Shown here: positions 24,288 to 33,303 of the stretch, one piece after another
Layout of the letters: every line of letters begins with the position of its first letter
Position numbering within the stretch: position 1 is the stretch's first letter
Assembly (NCBI GenBank): GCA_963826145.1
Contig: CAWGVW010000001.1
Coordinates: 1,116,001 to 1,180,000 of the forward strand
Length of the DNA stretch: 64,000 nucleotides
Source: JBGPLJ01 sp963826145
GTDB taxonomy: Bacteria > Pseudomonadota > Gammaproteobacteria > Steroidobacterales > Steroidobacteraceae
Reading direction: 5' to 3'
The notes under the pieces: generated by a model
The model's database searches: none
Told to the model about the DNA's origin: nothing
What the model saw: only the letters and a program-made list of their open reading frames with translations
Position numbers and translations under genes: made by a program

Positions 24288-25433
24288 TCAGCCGCCCGGG
24301 CCGCGCTTGTAGGGAACGTGTTCGCGGACGAGTTCGGTATAGCGCTCGACTTCGGCGCCCTCGCGCTCGAGGTAGCTGGAAATCGCGGCGGCGAACCGCC
24401 GGTCCGCGATCCAATGGTTCGAAAACACGGTTGTCGGCACGAATCCACGCGCCACTTTGTGTTCGCCCTGCGTTCCTGGTTCGAAGCGCTGCAAGCCGTG
24501 CTCGATGCAGTAATCGATGCCCTGGTAGTAGCAGGTTTCGAAATGCAGGCTGTGGTGATTGCCGCTCGCGCCCCAGTAGCGTCCGTAGAGCGTGTCGCGG
24601 CCGACGACATAGATCGCAAGGCCGACGGCGGCGCCGTCGAGCGATGCAACCTTGAACATGAGATTTTCGGGCATCACGCGGGCGAGCTCGAGAAAAAATC
24701 CATAGGTCAGGTACGGCGCATGTCCGTGACGGGCGAACGTATCGGCATATAGCGGGTAAAGATCGTCCCAGCGCACCGCATCGAGCTCGGCTCCGCCAAC
24801 CGTTGCGAAGCGGATCCCTGCCTCTTCGACGCGCCTGCGCTCGCGCCGGCATTTCTTGCGCTTCTCGGCCGTGAAGGTCTCGAGAAACTCATCGAAGCTC
24901 GCGTAGCCCGCGTTGTGCCAGTGAAACTGGCAATCGCTGCGCTTCAGGAATCCGGCATCCGCCAGCCAGCCATTTTCCTCGGCCGACGGAAACAGTACGT
25001 GCACCGATGAACAGGCGCGTTCCTCGGCAAGTTGCTCAAGTTGACGAACGAGCGCGCCACGAACCTGAGCGGCATCGCGACCACTCACCGTGAGGAGCCG
25101 CTCGCCTGTCACGGGCGAGAATGGCACACCGACGACGAGCTTCGGATAGTAGGGGAGGCCGGCTTGCTGATAGGCCCGCGCCCAGGAGAAATCGAAGACG
25201 AATTCGCCGCGCGAGTGGGACTTCTCGTAACACGGCGCGGCTCCGGTGAGTTCGCCCTGTAAGTCCTCGGCGATGACGATGCGGGGCGTCCAGCCCGTAC
25301 CGGGGCCGACGCAACGCTGATGTTCGAGCGCGGCCAGGAATTCGTGACGGAGAAAGGGGCACCGCCCGTCAACAAGCGCATTCCACGCGGCCGCCGGGAC
25401 TTCGTCGATGCTCGCTAGAGTGCGCGTGCGCAT
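24288..25433 (-). CDS. COG3146-type GNAT-fold protein (peptidogalycan biosynthesis/FemAB-like)
   Basis: A 381-aa protein of the COG3146 (DUF482) group with an acetyltransferase/FemAB-like fold. Recognisable family segments are PFLRHEFLAALEHQRCVG, YEKSHSRGEFVFDFSWARAY, YYPKLVVGVPFSPVTG, YASFDEFLETFTAEKRKKC and FETCYYQGIDYCIEHGL with FEPGTQGEHKVARGF. It is predicted cytoplasmic with no signal peptide. The biochemical role is not established, although a tRNA- or peptidoglycan-linked aminoacyl transfer has been proposed for related folds. It lies directly upstream of aat on the same strand (9-bp gap), which would fit an aminoacyl-tRNA-using enzyme, but that is inference. Confidence 0.82.
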   Translation of the reverse strand: MRTRTLASIDEVPAAAWNALVDGRCPFLRHEFLAALEHQRCVGPGTGWTPRIVIAEDLQGELTGAAPCYEKSHSRGEFVFDFSWARAYQQAGLPYYPKLVVGVPFSPVTGERLLTVSGRDAAQVRGALVRQLEQLAEERACSSVHVLFPSAEENGWLADAGFLKRSDCQFHWHNAGYASFDEFLETFTAEKRKKCRRERRRVEEAGIRFATVGGAELDAVRWDDLYPLYADTFARHGHAPYLTYGFFLELARVMPENLMFKVASLDGAAVGLAIYVVGRDTLYGRYWGASGNHHSLHFETCYYQGIDYCIEHGLQRFEPGTQGEHKVARGFVPTTVFSNHWIADRRFAAAISSYLEREGAEVERYTELVREHVPYKRGPGG

Positions 25434-25457
25434 GCGGAAGGCGACGCAGCGCGCCGC

Positions 25458-26435
25458 TCAATGCTGCTGAGTGTCGATGCGCTCGAGATAGCGGTCGGCA
25501 TCAAGCGCCGCCATGCAACCCGTGCCGGCAGATGTGACGGCCTGGCGGTAAACGTGATCCGCCACGTCACCTGCGGCGAAGACGCCGGGAACGCTGGTCG
25601 CTGTGGCTTCGCCTTCCGCACCCGATTTGACGATGATGTAACCACCACGCATCTCGAGCTGGCCTTCGAAAAGCTGCGTATTCGGCGTGTGCCCGACCGC
25701 GATGAATACTCCGTGGACATTGAAGCTCCGCTTGCTGCGCCCGGGCCCTGCCTCGGGTGTCGGTGCAACGCGAAGCGCCGTCACGCCGTTATCGTCGCCG
25801 AGGATCTCATCGACAGTGTGATTCCATTCGATGGCCATCTTGCCTTCCCGGACTCTTTCCATCAGCCGGTCCTGCAGAATCTTCTCCGCACGCAGCTTGT
25901 CTCGCCGGTGCACGAGCGTGACGTGCGCAGCGATGTTCGAGAGGTACAGCGCCTCCTCGACGGCGGTATTGCCACCGCCGACGACGGCGACTCGCTGACC
26001 CTTATAGAAAAAGCCATCGCAGGTCGCGCACGCCGATACGCCCTTGCCCTTGAAGGCTTCTTCGGAGGGCAGACCGAGATAGCGTGCCGAGGCCCCCGTT
26101 GCGATCACGAGCGCGTCGCAGGTGTACTCGCCACTGTCGCCCCGCAGGTGGATCGGACGGAGCTTCAGATCGACCGACTGGATGTGATCGAAGACGATGT
26201 CGGTTGCGAATCGTTCGGCGTGCTTACGCATGCGCTCCATCAGGGCGGGGCCCTGTAGTCCGTGCACATCACCTGGCCAGTTGTCGACGTCGGTGGTCGT
26301 CATGAGCTGGCCGCCCTGTTCCAGCCCGGTGATGAGCAGCGGCTTGCGGTTCGCGCGCGCGGCATACACGGCGGCGGTGTAACCCGCCGGGCCCGATCCG
26401 AGGATGATCAACCGGCTGTGCCGAATTTTGCTCAT
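25458..26435 (-). CDS. trxB: Thioredoxin reductase TrxB
   Basis: NADPH-dependent flavoprotein that reduces thioredoxin, 325 aa. The FAD motif GSGPAG lies at about residues 13-18 and the NADPH motif GGGNTA near 155. The redox-active pair is in CATCDG. The C-terminal GVFAAGDVADHVYRQAVTS is the second FAD motif. I chose the ATG at 26435 (MSKIRHSRLIILG); the frame is open to 26564 but that adds an unrelated Arg-rich stretch. It is divergent from ftsK, as in many gammaproteobacteria. Confidence 0.96.
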   Translation of the reverse strand: MSKIRHSRLIILGSGPAGYTAAVYAARANRKPLLITGLEQGGQLMTTTDVDNWPGDVHGLQGPALMERMRKHAERFATDIVFDHIQSVDLKLRPIHLRGDSGEYTCDALVIATGASARYLGLPSEEAFKGKGVSACATCDGFFYKGQRVAVVGGGNTAVEEALYLSNIAAHVTLVHRRDKLRAEKILQDRLMERVREGKMAIEWNHTVDEILGDDNGVTALRVAPTPEAGPGRSKRSFNVHGVFIAVGHTPNTQLFEGQLEMRGGYIIVKSGAEGEATATSVPGVFAAGDVADHVYRQAVTSAGTGCMAALDADRYLERIDTQQH

Positions 26436-26680
26436 GTATACTCGCTCTGTCGCAATGGACGGGAGCTTGAGATCCCGTCGCCCGTCTTGTCTGCCGATGT
26501 GTGCGCCGCGTAATGCGACTACAAGGGGGCGGTAATGGTAAGTAATTCCCGTCGGACTGACCACGTTGCAAGACGCGCGCGGCGCGCGGCGGAAAATCCC
26601 ACGGTCACGCGCTGACAGGTTGTCTTCTAGATTGTAGAATCAAAGCCTTGTGAGGCAAAGCTCCTGCGAAGGTTGATGCG
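26436..26680. other. Divergent trxB-ftsK intergenic region (245 bp)
   Basis: Carries the ftsK promoter on the right and, 22-44 bp upstream of trxB, an imperfectly spaced inverted repeat GACGGGA (26458-26464) and TCCCGTC (26473-26479) that could fold in the trxB leader. No gene is seen. Confidence 0.5.
26612..26640 (+). promoter_or_regulatory. Sigma70-type promoter for ftsK
   Basis: CTGACA (26612-26617) and TAGAAT (26635-26640) are separated by exactly 17 bp. The predicted leader before the ftsK GTG at 26681 is about 34 nt. No SOS box of the CTGT-N8-ACAG type overlaps it. Confidence 0.55.
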
Positions 26681-29005
26681 GTGAACGAAGTCGCCGAATT
26701 GCGCAAGCGTGAGGCGCCGATGCCGCCCTGGTTGGTGCGGGCATTACGCGACGCGGCCTTCTGGATGGCGCTCGTCATTGCGGTGATGTTCCTGCTCGCG
26801 CTCGCGAGCTACAGCCCGCACGATGCCGGATTTTCCTCCACCGGCAGCGACGCTCTCACCGACAACTGGATCGGTCGAGTCGGCGCGTGGATCGCAGACC
26901 TCTTCCTGCTCGTGTTCGGCCGGCCGGCGTACCTCTTTCCACTCTTGATCGGTCTCGGTGGCTGGTTCGTATTCCGGTCGAAGAGGTTGCCGGAGGCGAG
27001 GCGGCGCGCGACCTTTCTCTGGCAGCTGGTCGGTTTTGTCGTCACGGTCGTAGCGAGCTGCGGCCTCGCGGCGCTGCATTGGAGCGGATCGGGATATCCG
27101 AGCGGGGCAGGCGGCGTCCTTGGTGCGCTGGTCGGCGAGGGCTTCGCGACAAACTTGAGTTTCCTCGGAGCGACGATCCTGCTGCTCGGTCTGTGGATGG
27201 CCGGCACGTCCCTGTTTGTCGGCGTGTCCTGGCTCGAGGTGATGGACTCCATCGGACGCTTCGGCATCAGGACGTGGCAATACCTGCGCCAGCGCATCGC
27301 CGCTTCACGCAACAAGGCCGAAGGCCGTGAACGCAAGGAAGCACGCGCTGAAAACGTTCGCGAGGAGCAACGCAAGTCCGCGACACGAAGCCCGCCGCGA
27401 ATCGAGCCGGTCGTCTCGACGCTCGAGAGGAGCGAGCGCGTCGAGAAGGAAAAGCAGGTGACCCTGTTCCAGGCGCCGCCAGCCACCGAGCTTCCGGCGC
27501 TCTCGCTCCTCGACGATCCGCCACCACATGAGCCGAGCTACTCCACCGAAGCGCTCGAGGCCATGTCACGGCTAGTCGAGCTGAAATTGCGCGACTTCGG
27601 CGTCGAGGTGGAAGTAGTGGCCGTGCACCCCGGTCCGGTCATTACTCGATTCGAGCTGCGCCCGGCACCTGGCGTGAAGGTCAGTCAGATTTCGAATCTC
27701 GCGAAGGACCTCGCGCGGGCACTTTCCGCGATCAGCGTACGCGTGGTCGAGGTCATCCCCGGCAAATCCGTGGTGGGACTCGAGATTCCGAACGAGAAGC
27801 GCGAACTCGTGACGCTCGGCGAAATCATCAAGTCGAAAGCCTACGACGACATCGCGACGCCTCTTGCGTTGGCTCTCGGCAAGGACATTGGCGGACACCC
27901 GGTCGTGGCTGACCTCACGCGTATGCCGCACCTGCTGATCGCGGGCACCACGGGTTCGGGCAAGTCCGTCGCCATCAATGCGATGGTCCTGTCGCTCCTG
28001 TACAAGTCGTCCGCGGAACGCGTGCGGATGATCATGGTGGACCCGAAAATGCTGGAACTCTCCGTTTACGAGGGTATTCCGCATCTGATGGCACCGGTCG
28101 TCACGGACATGAAGCAGGCGGCGAACGCCTTGCGCTGGTCAGTCGCGGAGATGGAGCGCCGCTACCAGCTGATGGCCGCTATCGGTGTACGTAACCTCGC
28201 GGGTCTGAACCGCAAGATCAAGGACGCAATTGACGCCGGCAAGCCCCTCAAGGATCCGCTGGTGGCCGCAGCCGTAGCGCAGGATGTCGCCGGCTCCCTC
28301 GACGACGTGCCGGATCTGAAGCCTGTGCCGCACATCGTCGTGGTCATCGACGAGCTCGCGGACCTCATGCTGATCGTCGGCAAGAAAGTCGAGGAGCTCA
28401 TCACCCGGCTTGCGCAGAAGGCGCGCGCGTCGGGAATTCACCTTATCCTCGCGACGCAACGGCCGTCCGTCGACGTGATTACCGGCCTCATCAAGGCGAA
28501 TATTCCATCGCGCATTGCCTTTCAGGTGTCAGCGAAAGTCGATTCCCGCACCATCCTCGACCAGAGTGGCGCGGAAGCGCTTCTCAGCCACGGCGACATG
28601 CTCTACATGGCCGCGGGCACGTCGGTGCCGACCCGGATCCATGGCGCCTTCGTGTCCGACCAGGAGGTGCACAGGGTCGTGAACAGCCTGAGGGTCGGTC
28701 CGCCGCCGATCTACGTTGATGAAATCCTGGAGGGGCCGAAGGGACCGGTTCCAGGCCTTGAACCCGAAGAGGGCGAAGAGTCCGTTGGCGAAATCGACGC
28801 GGAGCAGGATCCGCTGTACGACGAAGCGGTCCGTATTGTCATTGAATCACGCAAGGCTTCGATCTCGGGCGTGCAGCGGCGCCTCAAGATCGGCTACAAC
28901 CGCGCGGCGCGCCTCGTCGAAGCCATGGAAGCAGCGGGACTCGTCGGTCAACTGCAGACGAACGGCTCACGAGAAGTCCTCGCGCCGCCCCCGCCCGAAG
29001 CGTGA
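26681..29005 (+). CDS. ftsK: DNA translocase FtsK
   Basis: Septal DNA pump of 774 aa that coordinates chromosome dimer resolution with division. Four N-terminal transmembrane segments (about residues 24-46, 70-92, 108-130 and 155-178) are followed by a short charged linker (about 200-290), the RecA-like motor with Walker A GTTGSGKS (about 424-431) and VVVIDELADLM, and a C-terminal winged-helix gamma domain (about 705-765, GVQRRLKIGYNRAARLVEAM) that reads KOPS. The linker is short compared with E. coli FtsK, making the protein similar to SpoIIIE or Pseudomonas FtsK in size. The start is GTG. lolA overlaps its stop. Confidence 0.96.
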   Translation: MNEVAELRKREAPMPPWLVRALRDAAFWMALVIAVMFLLALASYSPHDAGFSSTGSDALTDNWIGRVGAWIADLFLLVFGRPAYLFPLLIGLGGWFVFRSKRLPEARRRATFLWQLVGFVVTVVASCGLAALHWSGSGYPSGAGGVLGALVGEGFATNLSFLGATILLLGLWMAGTSLFVGVSWLEVMDSIGRFGIRTWQYLRQRIAASRNKAEGRERKEARAENVREEQRKSATRSPPRIEPVVSTLERSERVEKEKQVTLFQAPPATELPALSLLDDPPPHEPSYSTEALEAMSRLVELKLRDFGVEVEVVAVHPGPVITRFELRPAPGVKVSQISNLAKDLARALSAISVRVVEVIPGKSVVGLEIPNEKRELVTLGEIIKSKAYDDIATPLALALGKDIGGHPVVADLTRMPHLLIAGTTGSGKSVAINAMVLSLLYKSSAERVRMIMVDPKMLELSVYEGIPHLMAPVVTDMKQAANALRWSVAEMERRYQLMAAIGVRNLAGLNRKIKDAIDAGKPLKDPLVAAAVAQDVAGSLDDVPDLKPVPHIVVVIDELADLMLIVGKKVEELITRLAQKARASGIHLILATQRPSVDVITGLIKANIPSRIAFQVSAKVDSRTILDQSGAEALLSHGDMLYMAAGTSVPTRIHGAFVSDQEVHRVVNSLRVGPPPIYVDEILEGPKGPVPGLEPEEGEESVGEIDAEQDPLYDEAVRIVIESRKASISGVQRRLKIGYNRAARLVEAMEAAGLVGQLQTNGSREVLAPPPPEA

Positions 29006-29652
29006 CCATGGCGGGCCTGCGTCAGACTGTGTCCGTCCTGGTGCTCGCCTGGGGCACGGCGATGCTCGCACCGGCCGCTGATGATGTCGCGACGGGCCGG
29101 CGCGTCGATCGGATCATCGGAGCCATGCACAGCCTGCGCAGCCAATTCGAGCAGACGCTCGCGGGTGCGCACGGGGAAGTGCTCGAGCGCGCGAGCGGGA
29201 CGCTCTATCTCGCCAAGCCGAACCGCTTTCGCTGGGACTATGCCACGGGCGTGCATCAACTGATTGTCTCCGACGGCGAACGCGTCTGGCTCTACGACCA
29301 GGAGCTCGAGCAGGTGACGGTCCGGACGTTCGGCCAGTCATTGTCGGCAACGCCCGCGGGTCTGCTGGCCGGCACCGGTCAGGTCTCGGAAAGCTTTCGC
29401 GTCGCCGATCTTGGCCGCTACGACGGACTCGACTGGGTGCGGCTGCAGCCGAAGACAACCGATACGGATTTTCGCGAGATCCGCCTCGGACTCGCCGGCG
29501 ATCAACTCGTGCGGATGACGCTGAAAGACAAGCTCGGCCAGAGCACCGATCTCAGCTTCACGAGCGTTGAATCCAATCCACCGCTCGATGCGACCCTCTT
29601 CCAGTTCACGCCGCCGCCGGGCGTTGACGTCATCGGCAAGCCGGGGCCGTAA
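29002..29652 (+). CDS. lolA: Outer membrane lipoprotein carrier protein LolA
   Basis: Periplasmic chaperone ferrying lipoproteins from LolCDE to LolB, 216 aa including the signal peptide (core VSVLVLAWGTAMLAPA). Family features are LRSQFEQTLAGAHGE, LYLAKPNRFRWDY, QLIVSDGERVWLYDQELEQV and the C-terminal FQFTPPPGVDVI. The GTG at 29002 overlaps the ftsK stop; an ATG at 29008 is an equally good alternative. The clients would include the lipoproteins encoded here (OprI-like, Pal, predicted lipid-anchored CpoB). Confidence 0.93.
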   Translation: MTMAGLRQTVSVLVLAWGTAMLAPAADDVATGRRVDRIIGAMHSLRSQFEQTLAGAHGEVLERASGTLYLAKPNRFRWDYATGVHQLIVSDGERVWLYDQELEQVTVRTFGQSLSATPAGLLAGTGQVSESFRVADLGRYDGLDWVRLQPKTTDTDFREIRLGLAGDQLVRMTLKDKLGQSTDLSFTSVESNPPLDATLFQFTPPPGVDVIGKPGP

Positions 29653-29664
29653 GAGCGCCGCCCG

Positions 29665-30993
29665 ATGGCGAAAGCCGCCGTCACTCAGACTGAGTTTCGC
29701 CCGCTTGCGGACCGCATGCGACCGCGGACTCTGGCGGAATTCTTCGGCCAGCGACACCTCCTCGACCCTGGCAAGCCGCTCAGACGTGCCGTGGATACCG
29801 GGGCGCTGCACTCGATGATCCTGTGGGGTCCGCCCGGCAGCGGCAAGACGACGCTCGCGCGCCTGTTCGCCGCGAATTGCCATGCAGACTTCATCGGCCT
29901 ATCCGCGGTACTTGCGGGCGTGAAGGATATCCGCGAGTCGGTCGATCGGGCACATGCCACGCGCAGCCAGTTTCAGCGGGCTACCGTCCTCTTTTTGGAC
30001 GAGGTGCATCGCTTCAACAAGGCGCAGCAGGACGCGTTCCTGCCATTCGTGGAGGACGGCACACTCATCTTCATCGGGGCGACCACCGAGAATCCGTCGT
30101 TCGAGGTCAACAATGCACTGCTGTCACGTGCGCGCGTATACGTGCTGAAGGCACTGGGCACCGACGATATCGCGCAAGTCCTCGCGCAGGCCTCGGCTGA
30201 CGCCGAGCGCGGACTCGGTCGCATGCACCTGGTCGTGGACCGGGATGCATTGCAGGCCCTCGCCTTCGCCGCGGACGGCGATGCACGACGCGCGCTGAAT
30301 CTCCTCGAGGTCGCCGCGGATCTCGCTGCCGCGAGCGCCGATCCGCCGCATCTTACGGTGGAGATTGCGAATGAAGTGGCTGCTGGCGGCTATCGGCGCT
30401 TCGACAAGCGTGGTGAACTCTTCTATGACCAGATCTCCGCGCTTCACAAGGCAGTGCGCGGCACCGACCCGGACGCTGCGCTGTATTGGTACTGCCGCAT
30501 GATCGATGGCGGTTGCGATCCCCCCTACATCGCGCGACGGGTCGTTCGCATGGCGTCGGAGGATATCGGCAATGCCGATCCGCGCGCGCTCGAGCTTGCC
30601 CTCTCGGCCTGGGACGCCTACGAGCGGCTCGGCACGCCGGAAGGGGAGCTCATGATCGCGCAGGCCGTGATCTACATGGCCTGCGCGCCGAAGAGCAACG
30701 CCGTGTACAAGGCCTACGGAGCGGCCATGGCGGACGCGAAGGAATCCGGCACGCTCGAGGTGCCGATGCACATCCGCAATGCGCCGACCCGGTTGATGAA
30801 GGAGCTCGGCCATGGCGCCGGCTACCGCTATGCGCACGATGAGCCGAACGCCTACGCGGCGGGCGAGAACTATTTTCCGGAAGAGCTGCGGGGCCGCTCG
30901 TATTATCATCCTGTTCCCCGCGGCCTCGAGCTTCGCATCGGCGAAGCGCTGGCGCGCCTCAAGGCCAGCCTGACGGAGAAGGACAAAGAATAG
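29665..30993 (+). CDS. rarA: Replication-associated recombination protein RarA (MgsA)
   Basis: AAA+ ATPase of the RarA/Mgs1/WRNIP1 family that acts at stalled forks and binds SSB, 442 aa. Walker A is GPPGSGKTT (about residues 54-62) and Walker B is FLDEVHRFNKAQQDAFLP, with the sensor-1 segment IGATTENPSFEVN. The C-terminal tetramerisation region includes YWYCRMIDGGCDPPYIARR and ASEDIGNADPRAL. It is the third gene of ftsK-lolA-rarA-serS; serS starts 2 nt after its stop. Confidence 0.96.
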   Translation: MAKAAVTQTEFRPLADRMRPRTLAEFFGQRHLLDPGKPLRRAVDTGALHSMILWGPPGSGKTTLARLFAANCHADFIGLSAVLAGVKDIRESVDRAHATRSQFQRATVLFLDEVHRFNKAQQDAFLPFVEDGTLIFIGATTENPSFEVNNALLSRARVYVLKALGTDDIAQVLAQASADAERGLGRMHLVVDRDALQALAFAADGDARRALNLLEVAADLAAASADPPHLTVEIANEVAAGGYRRFDKRGELFYDQISALHKAVRGTDPDAALYWYCRMIDGGCDPPYIARRVVRMASEDIGNADPRALELALSAWDAYERLGTPEGELMIAQAVIYMACAPKSNAVYKAYGAAMADAKESGTLEVPMHIRNAPTRLMKELGHGAGYRYAHDEPNAYAAGENYFPEELRGRSYYHPVPRGLELRIGEALARLKASLTEKDKE

Positions 30994-30995
30994 CC

Positions 30996-32273
30996 GTGCT
31001 CGATCCGCGACAGCTTCGAACGGAAATGGATTCGATCGCTGCGAATCTCGCGCGGCGCGGATTTCAGCTGGACGTCGCGGCGCTCAAGGCGCTCGACGAG
31101 CGGCGCAAGACCGCACAACTCGAGGTCGACCGCCTGCGCAGCGAGCGCAATGCGCATGCCAAAGCCGTCGGTAAGGCGAAGGCCGGTGGGCAGGACATCG
31201 CGCCGCTACTGAAAGCTGCCGAGACGATGGGCGTGGATCTCGCGGCGCGCGAGCAGGACCTTGAAACGGCGCAGGCAGAGATCGATCGCCTGCAGCTCGA
31301 TATCCCGAACCTCCTGCACGAGAGCGTTCCGACGGGGCGCGACGAGACGGCCAACGTCGAAGTGCGGCGCTGGGGCGAGCCGTCGACATTCGATTTCGAG
31401 CCGCTCGATCACGTTGCGATCGGCGAGGGTCTGGGTCAGCTCGACTTCGAAGCGGCCGGCAGGATTTCCGGCGCACGTTTCGTCGTGATGAGCGATGGCA
31501 TCGCGCGCCTGCATCGCGCGCTGACGCAGTTCATGCTCGATGTGCACACGCGCGAGAATGGCTACCGCGAGATCAATCCACCGTATCTGGTACTCGCGAG
31601 GAGCCTCGAGGGGACTGGCCAGCTGCCGAAATTGGAGCAGGACCTCTTTGCACTTCGCGGCGACGCCGGCCTCTATTTGATTCCGACGGGGGAAGTGCCT
31701 GTCACGAACCTCGTCCGCGACCAGATTCTTGCCGCCGACCGACTCCCGCTGCGCTTCGTCGCGCATACGCCGTGCTTTCGCTCGGAGGCAGGCTCCTACG
31801 GCAAGGACACGCGCGGCATGATCCGGCAGCATCAGTTCGAAAAGGTCGAACTCGTGCACATCGTCCGACCGGAAGATTCGTACGCGGAACTCGAGCTGCT
31901 GACGAAGAACGCCGAGGAGATCCTGCGGCGGCTCGGCATTGCCCATCGGACCGTTGCGCTCTGTTCCGGAGACATCGGTTTCGCGAGCGCGAAGACATAT
32001 GATCTCGAGGTCTGGCTGCCAGGGCAACAGCGCTATCGCGAAATTGCATCCTGCAGCAACTGCGAGAGCTTTCAGGCGCGACGCATGCAGGCGCGATGGC
32101 GCAATCCGGCGACTGGCAAGCCGGAGCTCGTGCACACCTTGAATGGATCGGGGGTTGCCGTCGGGCGAGCGCTTGTCGCGGTGCTCGAGAATTATCAGCG
32201 CGGGGACGGTGGCGTCACCATCCCCGAAGTGCTGCGCCCCTATATGGGCGGCGCCGCCGAACTCATACGCTGA
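30996..32273 (+). CDS. serS: Seryl-tRNA synthetase
   Basis: Class II aminoacyl-tRNA synthetase charging tRNA-Ser (and tRNA-Sec), 425 aa. An N-terminal long coiled-coil arm (about residues 27-100) is followed by the catalytic core with motif 2 (TPCFRSEAGSYGKDTRGMIR) and motif 3 (NGSGVAVGRALVAVLENYQ). EIASCSNCESFQARRM is conserved. The start is GTG, 2 nt after rarA. A tRNA-Ser gene lies about 0.9 kb downstream. Confidence 0.97.
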   Translation: MLDPRQLRTEMDSIAANLARRGFQLDVAALKALDERRKTAQLEVDRLRSERNAHAKAVGKAKAGGQDIAPLLKAAETMGVDLAAREQDLETAQAEIDRLQLDIPNLLHESVPTGRDETANVEVRRWGEPSTFDFEPLDHVAIGEGLGQLDFEAAGRISGARFVVMSDGIARLHRALTQFMLDVHTRENGYREINPPYLVLARSLEGTGQLPKLEQDLFALRGDAGLYLIPTGEVPVTNLVRDQILAADRLPLRFVAHTPCFRSEAGSYGKDTRGMIRQHQFEKVELVHIVRPEDSYAELELLTKNAEEILRRLGIAHRTVALCSGDIGFASAKTYDLEVWLPGQQRYREIASCSNCESFQARRMQARWRNPATGKPELVHTLNGSGVAVGRALVAVLENYQRGDGGVTIPEVLRPYMGGAAELIR

Positions 32274-32300
32274 ACCCGGTCGGCGCCGCGATTCGCAATC

Positions 32301-32990
32301 CTAGTTGCGCGATGAGGACATCAGGCGCAGCACGTACCAGAACATGAGCGCAATCGAAGCGAAGAGCTGCATCGACGCTGCGACATAACGCTCCTGCGGG
32401 TAGTGATGCAGGATGTTTGAAGTGTCGTAGAGCACCGCGGCGCCCGCGAAGCCGATCATCAGCACCGAGAACCACGTACCCATCTGCAGCCCGAAGATGA
32501 CGGCAGCGACGATCGCAACGAGCGCCAGCAGTCCACCCCACACCAGGATGCCTCGCAGGAACGAAAAATCCTTGCGCGTGATGTGCGCGACTCCCATGAG
32601 CCCCACGCAGCCGAGGAGCGTCACGACCGCAGCGCTCTGAATGACGCCCGGCGCCTTGTACTCGGCAACAAAGAGAAGCGGGACGAAGATGATTGCCTCG
32701 ACCACGACATAGGCGATGAGCGAAAGGTACTGAGCCGGGAGCGACTGGGCGCTGCCCGCGGTGCGTGATGCCAGCCAGCCGACGAGCATGAAGCCGCCGA
32801 GCACCAACAGCCAGTTGCGAAGCAGGGGGACGGCGATCCGTTCGGCGACGCCCGTCTGGAACAGCACGACTTCCGTGAGCGCGAACAAGGCCACCGCCAT
32901 TGCGACGTGAAAATAGGTACGCCAGATGAACTGCGCGCGAGTCTCCTGATCGAGCTCCGCGACCGGAATTCCAACCATCGTCGTATCCAT
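32301..32990 (-). CDS. Bax inhibitor-1/YccA family membrane protein
   Basis: Integral membrane protein of 229 aa with about seven hydrophobic segments. It matches the BI-1 (UPF0005) family, whose bacterial members (YbhL, YccA, YetJ) include pH-sensitive calcium-leak channels and, for YccA, an FtsH modulator. Typical segments are IAYVVVEAIIFVPLL, FSFLRGILVWGGLLALV and the C-terminal YVAASMQLFASIALMFWYVLRL. GAGGAG precedes the ATG by about 9 nt. It is convergent with serS (27-bp gap). Substrate and function are not evident from context. Confidence 0.88.
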   Translation of the reverse strand: MDTTMVGIPVAELDQETRAQFIWRTYFHVAMAVALFALTEVVLFQTGVAERIAVPLLRNWLLVLGGFMLVGWLASRTAGSAQSLPAQYLSLIAYVVVEAIIFVPLLFVAEYKAPGVIQSAAVVTLLGCVGLMGVAHITRKDFSFLRGILVWGGLLALVAIVAAVIFGLQMGTWFSVLMIGFAGAAVLYDTSNILHHYPQERYVAASMQLFASIALMFWYVLRLMSSSRN

Positions 32991-33158
32991 GAATCAATCT
33001 CCTCGCGTGGATCTGGCCTGAGTCTAGCATCGGTGTCGGCTGGCCGGTGAACCGGCCGGCCCAAGGCTCAGTTTGGGATTGCCGCCCCGCTTTCAAGTGC
33101 CTGCCGCAACTCGACTATTCCGCGTACCCGTGGCAATGCGATTAAACTTCGGCGCCAC

Positions 33159-33248
33159 GGAGAGGTGGCAGAGCGGTTGAATGCACCGGTCTTGAAAACC
33201 GGCAGGGCTTCACGGCCCTCGCGAGTTCGAATCTCGCCCTCTCCGCCA
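33159..33248 (+). tRNA. tRNA-Ser (anticodon UGA)
   Basis: A 90-nt class II tRNA. The acceptor stem GGAGAGG pairs with CCTCTCC and the CCA end is encoded. The anticodon loop CTTGAAA gives UGA between CCGGT and ACCGG, and there is a long variable arm typical of tRNA-Ser. The T-arm loop is TTCGAAT. Confidence 0.97.
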
Positions 33249-33303
33249 GTCTCAAGCGCGTACGATGGCACACGCGGATAGCGCGAGGCGGGGTGTCGGG
33301 GCT

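Noticed and set aside
26458..26479. Inverted repeat in the trxB leader as a regulatory switch
   Set aside because: Only 7 bp per arm, no U-run and no known trxB regulator site; too weak to claim function.
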